A stretch of DNA of 64,000 nt, from the NCBI GenBank assembly GCA_016704305.1, contig JADJAL010000006.1, forward strand, positions 1 through 64,000. Direction: 5' to 3'. This DNA is from Haliea sp. Its GTDB lineage: Bacteria > Pseudomonadota > Gammaproteobacteria > Pseudomonadales > Halieaceae. Positions 37,220 to 46,431 of the stretch are shown piece after piece. The notes beneath the pieces were generated by a model. That model did not search any database, was not told the origin of the DNA, and saw only the letters and a list, made by a program, of their open reading frames with translations. The translations under genes and the position numbers were made by a program. Numbering within the stretch: position 1 is the stretch's first letter; every line of letters starts with the position of its first letter.

Positions 37220-38320
37220 ATGCGAACAACACAATTTGGAATTTATGTAATGACCTATCCGGGTGACTTTCACCTGTCCACGATGCTGGTGCGCAGCATC
37301 CAGGATGTCAGCCCTGATATTCCCATCATGATTATTCCTGGCGAGGGATTCGATCTGGAGAATCACCCGTTTGATGTGCCAGTCATGCCGTTGCCGACGG
37401 ACGGATTCTGGGCAGAGATCGGCCATCAGGACAGGGATTTTTGGGCATTCCAGGGCCCGTTTGAAACGTTCCTGTACCTTGATGCCGACACTATTGTCGT
37501 GAAATCACTGATGCCCCTGGCAAAGCGATTAAGCACGCAGCAAGGCGATTTTGTCGCTATTCAGGACTGGGTAGATGACGACACGTGGCGCTTGGTGACA
37601 CAGGATCCGGCACACCCCGATCACACTAAGTACCGGCAAACCATCGCTAGGGATATCGGCATAGGGCCCCTGGCAGAGTTTGATCCTGAGCATGATTTTT
37701 TTGCATACAAGCCATTTAATTCGGGCGTGTTCGCCGGTAGTCGACTCGCCATCAAAGACTCCGACCTGGCTGCGCTGAACAAGGCTGAGCGAAACTTTTA
37801 TCGCGATGCGCTGGGTATTGGGGAATGGACATGGAAATCCAGTGAGCTATTTTTCCGCGACCAGGGCCGCCTCAATTACCTGGTGCGGAAATTATCGATT
37901 CCCACACTGCCCCTGGAGCCGGAATTAATCTGTGTGTCTGGCGCGAGTTCAGTCTATGTGCCAATGGAGGACGTAAGGGGTGAATCATGTGCTTTCCATG
38001 TGATTCACTGGATGGGTTCGAAGAGTCCATCGCCTTCCTATTTCTGTAGCGGGCTTTTGTTCACTCTCTACGCATCCCTGTGGGCTTATGTCGGCAGACG
38101 CACAGGTCGCTATGTCGCGACTGGCTATGAACAACTGCCTGAATCCACCGGTTACTCGGTGTGGCGGCATCACTATGAACGGGTGCCTGGCGCATTTCGC
38201 TTGCGAGAACGGCTTCGATGGTCGTCGCGAGACCTGAAACGCGTCCTGAAATTGTTTGGCCGCTGGCTCCGTATGTCGGCTCGAAACATCGTCACCGGAT
38301 CAAGGGGTCAGAGTGCTTGA
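37220..38320 (+). CDS. Glycosyltransferase-like protein (GT-A fold, DxD)
   Basis: 366 aa from the ATG at 37220 with GGGAGG upstream, 14 bases after the RAYT element. LYLDADTIVV gives the DxD metal motif at residues 88-90, and KPFNSGVFAGSR is the acceptor-side motif seen in GT8-like nucleotide-sugar transferases. A C-terminal basic tail follows. The last residues (SRGQSA) and the TGA stop are supplied by a palindrome copy at 38299, so the native C-terminus has been replaced. Composition is somewhat AT-richer than the window average. Sugar and acceptor are unknown. Confidence 0.7.
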   Translation: MRTTQFGIYVMTYPGDFHLSTMLVRSIQDVSPDIPIMIIPGEGFDLENHPFDVPVMPLPTDGFWAEIGHQDRDFWAFQGPFETFLYLDADTIVVKSLMPLAKRLSTQQGDFVAIQDWVDDDTWRLVTQDPAHPDHTKYRQTIARDIGIGPLAEFDPEHDFFAYKPFNSGVFAGSRLAIKDSDLAALNKAERNFYRDALGIGEWTWKSSELFFRDQGRLNYLVRKLSIPTLPLEPELICVSGASSVYVPMEDVRGESCAFHVIHWMGSKSPSPSYFCSGLLFTLYASLWAYVGRRTGRYVATGYEQLPESTGYSVWRHHYERVPGAFRLRERLRWSSRDLKRVLKLFGRWLRMSARNIVTGSRGQSA

Positions 38321-38367
38321 TCCGGTGACGATGTTTCGAGCCGGATCAAGCACTCTGACCCCTTGAT
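38277..38367. repeat. Nested inverted repeats: two palindrome copies alternating with a duplicated gene end
   Basis: Order: A (38277-38298, end of the glycosyltransferase gene), R (38299-38321, palindrome), A' (38322-38343, exact reverse complement of A), R' (38345-38367, exact reverse complement of R). A/A' with the palindrome ends give a 28-bp perfect stem with an 11-base loop (38277-38304 with 38316-38343). R/R' give an alternative 23-bp stem. Either could terminate transcription from both sides. Confidence 0.85.
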
Positions 38368-38385
38368 TTGGATATCGCAAGGCTG

Positions 38386-39401
38386 CTATGGCGAACCGTG
38401 CGTGCGCTTGAGCACCACGCGATAGCGCGCCGCGCCACTGCGCACGCGCGCTATCGCCTCGTTGATGCGCGCTACCGGGTATTCCTCCACCTCCGGCCTG
38501 ATGCCGTGTAACGCGGCAAAGTCGAGCATCCGCGCGATCGCGTCTGGCGAACCGACAGGCGACGCCGAGACGGATTTCTGCCCTCGCAGCAGCGATACCA
38601 CGGCGATATCCAGCGGTTGCAATGGGATGCCGACAAAGTGCAGGCGTCCCCTGGGTTTGAGCGTGAGCAGGAAATCCGACCAGTCCAGCTTGACGTCCAC
38701 GGTTGAGAGGATCAGGTCGAACGTGTTGGCGTGTTTTCGAATAGCGGCCGGGTCGGTGGAGTCGATGGTATGGCTGGCTCCCATTTCGAGCGCCTCCTGC
38801 CGTTTCGATTCCGCGGACGTGAACGCAGTGGCGTCGCAACCCCAGGCCTTGAGGAATTTGAGCGCGAGATGCCCCAACCCGCCAATGCCTATGACCGCGA
38901 CACGGTCCGTCGCCTGTATATCGAACTCAAGCAACGGGTTGAACACCGTAATCCCGGCGCAGAACAATGGCCCTGCCGTTGCCTTATCGATGCCGGGTGG
39001 CAGCTTGACCACGCTGGTGGCCGATGCGCGCACCTTGTCGGCAAAACCGCCGTGGCGTCCCACGATGGTGGGTTGCGCCGACAGGCAGAGATTGTGTCGC
39101 GGCTCGCGCACAGGCTGCACGCCATGCAGTACTGCGAGTGCCAACCGAGGCCGACCACGTCACCGACTGCCAGCGTCGTGACGCCTGCACCCGTGGCGGC
39201 AACCGTGCCGATCACTTCATGGCCGGGCACCAGCGGATAGGCAGAGCGGCCCCAATCATTGTCGATCATGGATAGGTCGCTGTGGCAGATACCGCAATAC
39301 TCGACCTCAATCTCGACGTCGGTGTGGCCGAGTGGTCCCGGATCGTAGTGAAACGCCTCCAGTGAGCCTTTTGCCTGCATGGCTGCGAAGGCATTGATCA
39401 T
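38386..39401 (-). pseudogene. Zinc-dependent alcohol dehydrogenase (YahK/ADH-VI-like), frameshifted
   Basis: The first part (39401 to about 39100) has ECYGICH-like YCGICHSD, VPGHEVIG and the structural-zinc cysteines in CMACSLC. The second (about 39100 to 38386) runs in another frame: HNLCLSAQPTIVGRHGGFADKV, then VIGIGGLGHLALKFLKAWG (NADP-binding GxGxxG). A missing base near 39098 (GAC-ACAAT, expected GACCACAAT) explains the break. All catalytic and structural zinc ligands are present across the two frames, so only the frame is damaged. Typical substrates are aldehydes and cinnamyl-type alcohols. Confidence 0.75.
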
Positions 39402-39590
39402 CGACAGGGTCCTCGCGTGGGATTCGATAGTTTCGATGGCGACAGCCTTGCTTGCCAGGTTGCACAGACAAACCAGTCAACAGGCGCGTGAACAGGTGGC
39501 GCGATGGTAGCAAAGCAGGCAGAGTGGTTGCCAGTGTGGCGTGCCATGGTATCTTGCGGCTGCACAATAACAACCATAAAGGCAACGACA

Positions 39591-40868
39591 GTGACGACAA
39601 ATCCCTACGCGTCGAGGAAAAAGGCGTACTACGCACTGGTCTTGTTGACCATTGTCTACAGCTTCAATTTCATCGACCGGCAATTGCTGGCGATCCTGCA
39701 GGAATCGGTCAAGGCTGACCTCGATCTGTCGGACAGCCAGCTGGGACTGTTGACCGGCTTTGCCTTCGCCGCGTTCTACGTGATCGCAGGCATTCCCATT
39801 GCGCGCTGGGCGGACCGCGGGAACCGGCGCGACATCGTGGCGCTGTCGTTGTTCATCTGGAGTTTCATGACCGCGATCAGCGGCATGGTACAGAATTAGG
39901 CCCAGCTGCTGCTCGCCCGGATCGGCGTGGGGGTGGGAGAGGCGGGTGGCAGCCCGCCATCGCACTCCATTATTTCCGATATTTTCCCGCCTACCGAGCG
40001 CGCCTCCGCGCTCGGGTTCTACTCGATGGGCGTGAGCATCGGCATCCTGTTTGGCTTTCTGGCGGGCGGCTGGCTGAATGAATACTTTGGCTGGCGCGTG
40101 GCGTTCGCGGTTGTGGGCGCCCCCGGCATTTTGCTGGCGATCATCCTGCGCATGACGCTCGCCGAACCCGTGCGCGGCCTGAACGAGCAACGCGTGGACA
40201 GCAGCGCGCCGGTGCCGCTCGGGCAGGTGCTCGCCCTGTTGTGGAGTCGGCGCTCTTTTCGGCACATGGCATTTGCGGCGGCGCTGAATTCCTTTGCCGG
40301 TTACAGCTCCAGCAACTGGACGGCCTCGTTCATGATCCGTTCCCACGGCATGAGCACCGGCGAACTCGGTACCTGGCTGGCCCTTACGATGGGATTGGGT
40401 GGCGCCGTGGGCGTTTTCTGCGGCGGCCTGATCGCCGACCGGTTGGCGCGGCGCGACCAGCGCTGGTACGTGTGGCTGCCTGCGCTGACGGGTTTTATCT
40501 GCGTGCCGTTTATGGCGCTGGTCTACCTGGCGCCAGGTGCGTACGCGGCCCTGGCGCTGGGCATCATCCCCGGCATACTCTTCAACGTCTACCTGGGCAA
40601 CACTATCGCCACCACCCACGGCCTCGTGGGGTTGCGCATGCGCGCGCTGTCCTCGGCGATCCTGTTCCTGATACTCAATATTATCGGGCTGGGCCTCGGG
40701 CCCTGGACGACCGGTATGTTCAGCGATTACCTGCAACCCACGCTGGGGGCACAGTCGCTGCGCTACGCCATGTTGTATGTGTTGCCCGCTGTGATGTTCT
40801 GGTCCGCCTGCCACTTCTTGCTGGCGGCGCGCACCCTGCGCGAGGACCTGGCGTCCGCGCCCGGTTAG
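39591..40868 (+). pseudogene. MFS transporter (spinster-like) with an in-frame TAG
   Basis: A GTG at 39591 follows AAAGG. The frame encodes a 12-segment MFS transporter of the spinster-like group: FNFIDRQLLAILQESVK, GIPIARWADRGNRRDIVA, RIGVGVGEAGGSPPSHS. At 39897-39899 a TAG interrupts MVQN-AQLLLARIG in the same frame; homologues usually have Tyr (one base away). The rest to 40868 is intact. This is the second amber-interrupted gene in the window. Confidence 0.75.
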
Positions 40869-40892
40869 GCTTGCCGTCCCTTGATTCTCCCC

Positions 40893-43800
40893 TTACTGCT
40901 CGTCAGGCAGGGCGAAGGCGATGTAGGAACTGCCGCTCGGTTCGCCCAGTTTGCCGCCGCCCGCCGCGATCACCACGTATTGCCTGCCGTCCACCGCATA
41001 GGTAATCGGTGTGGCGAAACCGGCCGCCGGGAGGGTCGCCTGCCATAACTGTTCGCCCGTGTGCTTGTCGAGGGCGCGCAACTGTCGGTCGGGTGTCGCG
41101 GCGATGAACAGCAGGTCGCCGGCGGTCACCAGTGGGCCGCCGTAGTTCTCGGCGCCGAGGCCAGACTGGTTTTGCGCGAGCACTTGCGGATAGTCACCGA
41201 GGGGAATGCGCCAGAGAATGTCTGCCTTTTTCAAGTCGATGGCGGTCAGCGTGCCCCACGGTGGACGCGAGGCGGGCAGGCCTTCGAGATCCAGAAGCCG
41301 CTGGAATCCGGCGTTCAGGTAGTCATTTTCCACGGCCGCTGTGCCCGGCTCACTGCGCTCCTCGTCGGGTGTCGCCTCTCCCGTATAGACATGCCACAGG
41401 ATTGCGGCCTTCGCGTACCACGGTATTTGCGTGAATGCCGGCATGCGGCCGCGGCCCTGGCTGACAATGTCATAGGCCTCAAGTGGTGACGGTCGCTCGG
41501 ACAGTTGCAGCAGTGGCGGCACGGACACGCCATCGCCCTGCATATCGGCGCCGTGGCAGCCGCCGCACATCACCAGATACGCAAACCTGGGGCTCATGCC
41601 CATGTCCTTCGGTACGGCGGTCAGTTGCAGCAGGTAGGGCACTTCGTTGCTGTTGATGTACAGGCGCTGTGCGTGCTCGTCGTACGCTGCACCTCCCCAC
41701 TCGGCACCGCCGTCCATGCCGGGGTAGAGCACCATTCCCTTCTCGCTGGGTGCTATGAAGGGTTGTCCGCTGTCCAGGTTGGCGACACGCCGCTCGACCA
41801 GGTCCGTCAGCGCCGGGCTCCTGTCGGTAGGCACAAATACCTGCTCGCTGAACGGCGGCGGCGCGAGTGGCAACGGTTGGCTGGCTGCGGGCTTCTCGCC
41901 CGGCACGCCTTCACCGGTGACGGGGACCTCCTGCATCGGGAACAGCGGCTCGCCGGTCTCGCGATGAAACACGAACAGGTGCCCCGTCTTGGGGGCTTGG
42001 GAAACGGCGGGAATCTGCACGCCGTCGCGCTCCAGCGTAATCAGGTTGGGCGGGGAGGGCAGGTCGCGATCCCACAGGTCATGGCGAACGAACTGGTAAT
42101 GCCAGACGCGCTCGCCCGTCCGGGCATTCAGCGCCAGCAGTGAATTGGCGAACAGGTTGTCGCCGTGGCGGTCACCGCCGTAGAAATCAAAAGACGCTGA
42201 CCCGGTGGGCACGAATGCCAGTCCGCGCTCCTCGTCGATGGCGATACCGGCCCAGGAGTTGGCGCCGCCGGCCTCCGCGAGCCGCTCGGCGGGCCAGGTG
42301 GACGCGCCGTATTGCCCTGGCTGCGGAATCGTGTGAAAGACCCAGCGCAATTCACCGGTCACCACATCAAAGGCACGGATGTGTCCGGGCGCCGCGCCCT
42401 TGAACTCATTGACGCGCGAGCCGAGGATGATCAGGTCGCGGTAAATGCTGCCAGGGGTCGTGGCGATGACGGTTTCGTCTGCAAACTGCTCAGGCAAGCC
42501 CGTGTGCAGGTCCACCCTCCCGTTGTCACCGAAGGAACGGATGGACTCTCCGGTGCGGGCGTCAAGCGCGTAGAGGAACGACCCCGCCGTGTAGAGTATG
42601 CGCTGCCGCTCGTCGGGCGATGTACGTTGCAAATCCTCCCCTTGCGCCTCCCAGTACACGACCCCGCGATTCGGGTTGGGAATCAGGCCACTGCCTGACG
42701 GCGGGTCGAAGCGCCACAACTCCTCGCCTGTCGCGGCATTGAGCGCGAACGCGTGCAGCAGTGGAGACGTGCAATAGAGAATCCCCTTCACCACAATCGG
42801 GCTGCATTGCATCTGCGTCGAGCCATCGTTCGCGCCGCCGCCGGCGTCGTAACGCCATGCTTCACGCAAGCTGCTGACGTTGTCCTTGTCAATCTGCGAC
42901 AGCGTTGAGGCGTGGCTGTGGCCCTTGTCAGCGAGGTAGGAGCGCCATTCCTGTTCAGGCTGCGCGTGCGGTTTCTGGCTCTGCGTGAAGGCGGGCGATA
43001 TCTCCCGTTTTTCACAGCCGTAAAGGGCGATGGCCAGCAACCACAGTACCGTGACCGCAGTTGCACCCGGGCTGTATTGTGGTCGCGACCTGGTTCCAGA
43101 CCCAAGTGTGCGAGTCCATTTGTTGAAAACGGCTCTGACCCCTTGCTCGTTTATCAAAGACTCTGACCCCTTGATCGCGCTGCCAGTTGGGCGGCGACCC
43201 GGGCATGGTCGGCGCGCTTGCAGGCGCAGGCGGGTGTTGAACACGCCGGCGACGAACGCCAGTCCGGCAATGGTGATCAGCGTGAACAGGCCCAGGGATT
43301 GCAGCACGTTGTCGGCGACGGCGCCGGGCGCGAGACCGGGCGTCATGCCGGAAAGGTCGATGACGATGCCCGCGAACAGTGAACCCAACCCCGTGGTGGC
43401 CTTGCCGAGAAATGCGCCCGCGGCGAACACCACGCCCTCCTGGCGTCGGCCGGTCAGCAGTTCCTGCTCATCCACGATATCCGCGGAGAGCGAAATGCCC
43501 ACCACCTGCAGCGTGATGATCAGCAACACGCCGATGCCGGCATTCAACCACTGCAACGCGTAAACGAGGGGATCGCCATTCTCGGGCAACAGGCCCAGCA
43601 GGCGCGCGCCGATGAACCACACGAGGTTGGCGGCCAGCGCGAAGCTGGCGAAGGCCAGCAGCACCGGCTTGTCGAAGCGGCGACCAGCGCGATTGAGGAT
43701 GACGAACGCGAGCGCGGTGGCCACGGCGCCGGGCACCACCAGCCCCGCCATCTGTTCCGTGCTGAACTCCCAGAAATACGTGCCCAGGTACAGGCTCAGC

Positions 43801-44624
43801 GTTGTGTACACGCCGGCGCAGACACCGAAGGCGAGATTGGCGCCCATGTGCATCCTGAAATTGTAGTTGCGCAGGATCAGCCGGAAGTCGTTGAACGGTT
43901 GCGACCAGTTGAACATCTGTCCCGGCGCGGCCTGCGGCAGGCGCGGAATGGCGCTGCGGGTGCCGATCACGCAGACGAGCGCGGCAACCGCCGCCAGCAG
44001 CGCCGACAGCACGCCGTACTGCCAGTAGTTCCCCGCCACGAGTCGCCCGTCCACGCCGTCCTGCGCGCGGAAGAACACGGCGAACGCGATCGCCGGCAGC
44101 GAGCCGCCGGCAATCCATCCCATCGTGACGCGCGCCTTGGCAATGACGGTGCGTTCGTCGTAGTCGGAGGACAGTTCCGCGCCCATCGCCGAGTAGGGGA
44201 TGAAGTAGAGGGTGAGGAAGGTGCGCAGCAGGACGGAAACGCCCAGCAACCACAGGAATATCCCGATCTCGCCGAGACCGTCGGGCGGCATGAACAGCGC
44301 GAGGAAGAGCAGCGCGGTCGGCAAACCGCCCGCGACCAGCAACGGATGGCGTCGCCCCCAGCGCGAGCGCAGGCTGTCGGACCAACTGCCCACGACAGGA
44401 TCCGTGACGGCGTCCCAGGTCAGCGCGATGAACATGGCGAGGCCCGCGAGCGTTCCGCTCAGGCCGTGAACCTGCGTGTAATAGAACACCACGAAGTTGG
44501 CATAGGCAGCATCCTTTACGGAGAAGGGAATGTTGCCGATGGCGTAAGTCCACTTTTCCCTGCCGGTGAGAATCTGCACGCCTGAGACACCTGTTGTTAT
44601 TGATTTGTCCGCCGGGATTTTCAC
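40893..44624 (-). CDS. MFS (GPH-type) transporter joined by a repeat to a PQQ quinoprotein with cytochrome c motif
   Basis: One open frame of 1,243 codons. Residues 1 to about 470 are a complete 12-segment glycoside/cation symporter-type MFS protein (DAVTDPVVGSWSDSLRSRWGRR). Residues about 484-500 (IKGSESLINEQGVRAVF) are encoded by two tandem palindrome copies. From about 515 follows a lipoprotein-like LLAIALYGC (lipobox) and an eight-bladed PQQ propeller (LHAFALNAATGEELWRF) with a haem motif CGGCH near 1,020. These were surely two genes; the repeat has replaced the transporter's stop and the quinoprotein's start. The only in-frame start left for the second part is a TTG within the repeat. 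Confidence 0.75.
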   Translation of the reverse strand: MKIPADKSITTGVSGVQILTGREKWTYAIGNIPFSVKDAAYANFVVFYYTQVHGLSGTLAGLAMFIALTWDAVTDPVVGSWSDSLRSRWGRRHPLLVAGGLPTALLFLALFMPPDGLGEIGIFLWLLGVSVLLRTFLTLYFIPYSAMGAELSSDYDERTVIAKARVTMGWIAGGSLPAIAFAVFFRAQDGVDGRLVAGNYWQYGVLSALLAAVAALVCVIGTRSAIPRLPQAAPGQMFNWSQPFNDFRLILRNYNFRMHMGANLAFGVCAGVYTTLSLYLGTYFWEFSTEQMAGLVVPGAVATALAFVILNRAGRRFDKPVLLAFASFALAANLVWFIGARLLGLLPENGDPLVYALQWLNAGIGVLLIITLQVVGISLSADIVDEQELLTGRRQEGVVFAAGAFLGKATTGLGSLFAGIVIDLSGMTPGLAPGAVADNVLQSLGLFTLITIAGLAFVAGVFNTRLRLQARRPCPGRRPTGSAIKGSESLINEQGVRAVFNKWTRTLGSGTRSRPQYSPGATAVTVLWLLAIALYGCEKREISPAFTQSQKPHAQPEQEWRSYLADKGHSHASTLSQIDKDNVSSLREAWRYDAGGGANDGSTQMQCSPIVVKGILYCTSPLLHAFALNAATGEELWRFDPPSGSGLIPNPNRGVVYWEAQGEDLQRTSPDERQRILYTAGSFLYALDARTGESIRSFGDNGRVDLHTGLPEQFADETVIATTPGSIYRDLIILGSRVNEFKGAAPGHIRAFDVVTGELRWVFHTIPQPGQYGASTWPAERLAEAGGANSWAGIAIDEERGLAFVPTGSASFDFYGGDRHGDNLFANSLLALNARTGERVWHYQFVRHDLWDRDLPSPPNLITLERDGVQIPAVSQAPKTGHLFVFHRETGEPLFPMQEVPVTGEGVPGEKPAASQPLPLAPPPFSEQVFVPTDRSPALTDLVERRVANLDSGQPFIAPSEKGMVLYPGMDGGAEWGGAAYDEHAQRLYINSNEVPYLLQLTAVPKDMGMSPRFAYLVMCGGCHGADMQGDGVSVPPLLQLSERPSPLEAYDIVSQGRGRMPAFTQIPWYAKAAILWHVYTGEATPDEERSEPGTAAVENDYLNAGFQRLLDLEGLPASRPPWGTLTAIDLKKADILWRIPLGDYPQVLAQNQSGLGAENYGGPLVTAGDLLFIAATPDRQLRALDKHTGEQLWQATLPAAGFATPITYAVDGRQYVVIAAGGGKLGEPSGSSYIAFALPDEQ
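43127..43175 (-). repeat. Two RAYT-type palindrome copies inside the transporter/quinoprotein ORF
   Basis: A full copy (43153-43175, reverse orientation, variant TCTTTGAT end) and a partial copy (43127-43147, AAAACGGCTCTGACCCCTTG) lie in tandem. Neither carries a stop in the frame of the surrounding ORF. Confidence 0.8.
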
Positions 44625-44814
44625 CGTATTGGCGGTGCGTCGGTTCGCCCTGCCAACCCGACAACAGCGGGTGAGTATAAGCAGTATTCAACGTGTGTCG
44701 ATAGCGCACGTGTCATTCTGCCGGTGGTTGATTTGCATCATGTCGCCCTGGATTACCGCGGGCCATACTTTCATAAAGCATTCGGGAAAATGTTATGTCA
44801 TTGCGAGGCATTCC

Positions 44815-45573
44815 ATGAAGCGAGCTTCGGTTATTGCCGCAATCTGTGTCGCGCTTGTTGTCTCAGCCTGCTCCGATCACTCGCAGCAGGATGCCGCCGC
44901 CTGTTCGCGCCCGGCGGATGAGTCGAGCCGGGTCGAGACCGCGCGTGCGCTGGTCACCGTGGACGCATCCAACTTCCGGACTCTGATCGACTATTGGGCG
45001 CAGGACGTCGTACACAGGGAACCCGTGCTGACCAATACGGGTCGTGCGGAGGTCGCCGAGTATTTTGCGGCGATGTTTTCCGGCTCGCCCTATGGCTTTC
45101 CCCTGGACCGAAAGGTCGTCGTCAGGGATGAGGTCTACAAATCACGGGAGGATGGCAGCATGACGTATATGGCCACGGTGCAGTGGTCTGGCACCGCCGG
45201 CAACGATTTCTTTCTGCAGAATGGTATGTCGATCGTCAAGTTCCGGCCCGGGGAAGGTTGTGCTTCTTACCAAAGGGATTATTTCACCGAGGGCGATTCA
45301 TGGTGGAACATACCGGCTTTCAAACCCGGCGTCGAAGGGTTGCGCAATATGTACATAGCCATCTTCGGATTGTCCCTGCGGTGTTTCGATGACGATGCCG
45401 ATGGTTTTGCCAAGTACGTAAGTTCATTGGGATGTCCCCTGGCGGGCCGCGACTGCAACGACTTCGTGCCCGAGATCAATCCTGCGGCGATGGAGATTCC
45501 CGGCAACGGGATCGACGAGGACTGCGATGTCGCCACGCCCTTCGAAGATCCGGCGTCGCAGGGTTTCCAGTGA
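44815..45573 (+). CDS. Lipoprotein with SnoaL-like domain and MopE-type metal-binding motif
   Basis: 252 aa from the ATG at 44815 (GAGG upstream). The signal ends in lipobox VSAC. Residues about 40-170 resemble a SnoaL/NTF2-like domain (ALVTVDASNFRTLIDYWAQDVVHREPVL). Near the C-terminus is a putative metal-binding motif of the MopE type: DDDADGF, then GCPLAGRDCNDF and GNGIDEDCD. That motif binds divalent metals or copper in MopE. It is the first of two tandem paralogues, 27 bases apart. The role is unknown; the combination of the two domains is unusual. Confidence 0.72.
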   Translation: MKRASVIAAICVALVVSACSDHSQQDAAACSRPADESSRVETARALVTVDASNFRTLIDYWAQDVVHREPVLTNTGRAEVAEYFAAMFSGSPYGFPLDRKVVVRDEVYKSREDGSMTYMATVQWSGTAGNDFFLQNGMSIVKFRPGEGCASYQRDYFTEGDSWWNIPAFKPGVEGLRNMYIAIFGLSLRCFDDDADGFAKYVSSLGCPLAGRDCNDFVPEINPAAMEIPGNGIDEDCDVATPFEDPASQGFQ

Positions 45574-45600
45574 ATAGCGCGGCAGGCGCGGGAGGCTAAT

Positions 45601-46383
45601 ATGACATTGCGCGATCAACTGCGGGTGGCTTGCCTGTCGCTGCTGTGTTGCATGGCATCCGGGCTGCACGCCCAGGTGATTCCCGGATGTCACCGCGACG
45701 CCGACGAGGACGCCCGCGTCGAGACCGCCAGGTCAATCCTCAAGGTAAACGCGCGCGTCGATCCTCTCACCGGGGTCGAGGATGTCGATCACTATCACAG
45801 GGTTATCAACTTCTGGGCGGAGCGCGGCTCTGGCGAAGACGGGATCGGCGAGGACGGCGCCGTCTATCGCGAATCCATCCTCAGCAATCATACGCGCCAG
45901 GAGATGTGGGATTACCTTGATGTCGTGTTCGACTGGTCCTCCGATATGGAACTCCTGGTGCTGGATGAGATATGGGAAACCCACCCGGACGACAGCATGA
46001 CCTACATGGTGGTGAACCTGTGGTTCGGCAATACAGACAGTGGCTATTACGAGCAGCCGGGGATTTCCGTCGTCAAGTTTCGTCCCGGCGAGGGCTGCGC
46101 CGCCTACCAGCGCGACTATTTCTCGGAGGGCGACACATGGTGGGGTATGTCGTTCGCGCAACAACAGGTGCGCGACAAACGGGACACCGTCTTGCGCCAG
46201 CTTCAGCTCACTGGCAGGTGCGTCGATGATGACGGGGATGGTTTCCCGAAATACGCGGCATCCCTCGGCTGCACGCACACGGCATTGGACTGCAACGACT
46301 ACAGTGCCGACATCAATCCGGGGGTGATGGAAATAATGGACAACGCGATTGACGACAACTGCGATGGGGTCACAGACGGCTAG
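45601..46383 (+). CDS. Secreted paralogue with SnoaL-like domain and MopE-type metal-binding motif
   Basis: 260 aa with GGGAGG upstream. A signal peptide ends at GLHA-Q; there is no lipobox, so this copy is probably soluble in the periplasm while its neighbour is anchored. Shared segments include DARVETARSILKVN, DDSMTYMVVNLWFG, SVVKFRPGEGCAAYQRDYF and the end motif DDDGDGF, GCTHTALDCNDYSADINPG, NAIDDNCDG. The pair arose by tandem duplication. It converges on the carotenoid oxygenase at 46432. Confidence 0.72.
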   Translation: MTLRDQLRVACLSLLCCMASGLHAQVIPGCHRDADEDARVETARSILKVNARVDPLTGVEDVDHYHRVINFWAERGSGEDGIGEDGAVYRESILSNHTRQEMWDYLDVVFDWSSDMELLVLDEIWETHPDDSMTYMVVNLWFGNTDSGYYEQPGISVVKFRPGEGCAAYQRDYFSEGDTWWGMSFAQQQVRDKRDTVLRQLQLTGRCVDDDGDGFPKYAASLGCTHTALDCNDYSADINPGVMEIMDNAIDDNCDGVTDG

Positions 46384-46431
46384 CAGGCGCGCCTGATCGG
46401 GCAGCCGGCGAAGCGTATCCTGCGCCCATCG

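Noticed and set aside
39477..40814. Open frame of 445 codons on the - strand opposite the MFS gene with the amber codon
   Set aside because: Low-complexity, Gln/His/Arg-rich translation typical of an antisense frame; the + strand has clear MFS motifs on both sides of the TAG.
25766..40868. Genetic code change with TAG as a sense codon
   Set aside because: Several intact genes here (for example those ending at 4854 and 30209) use TAG as their stop at the expected length.
43468..44709. 413-codon - strand frame within the MFS part of the fused ORF
   Set aside because: Arg/His-rich translation without membrane segments; the other frame is a clean 12-segment transporter.
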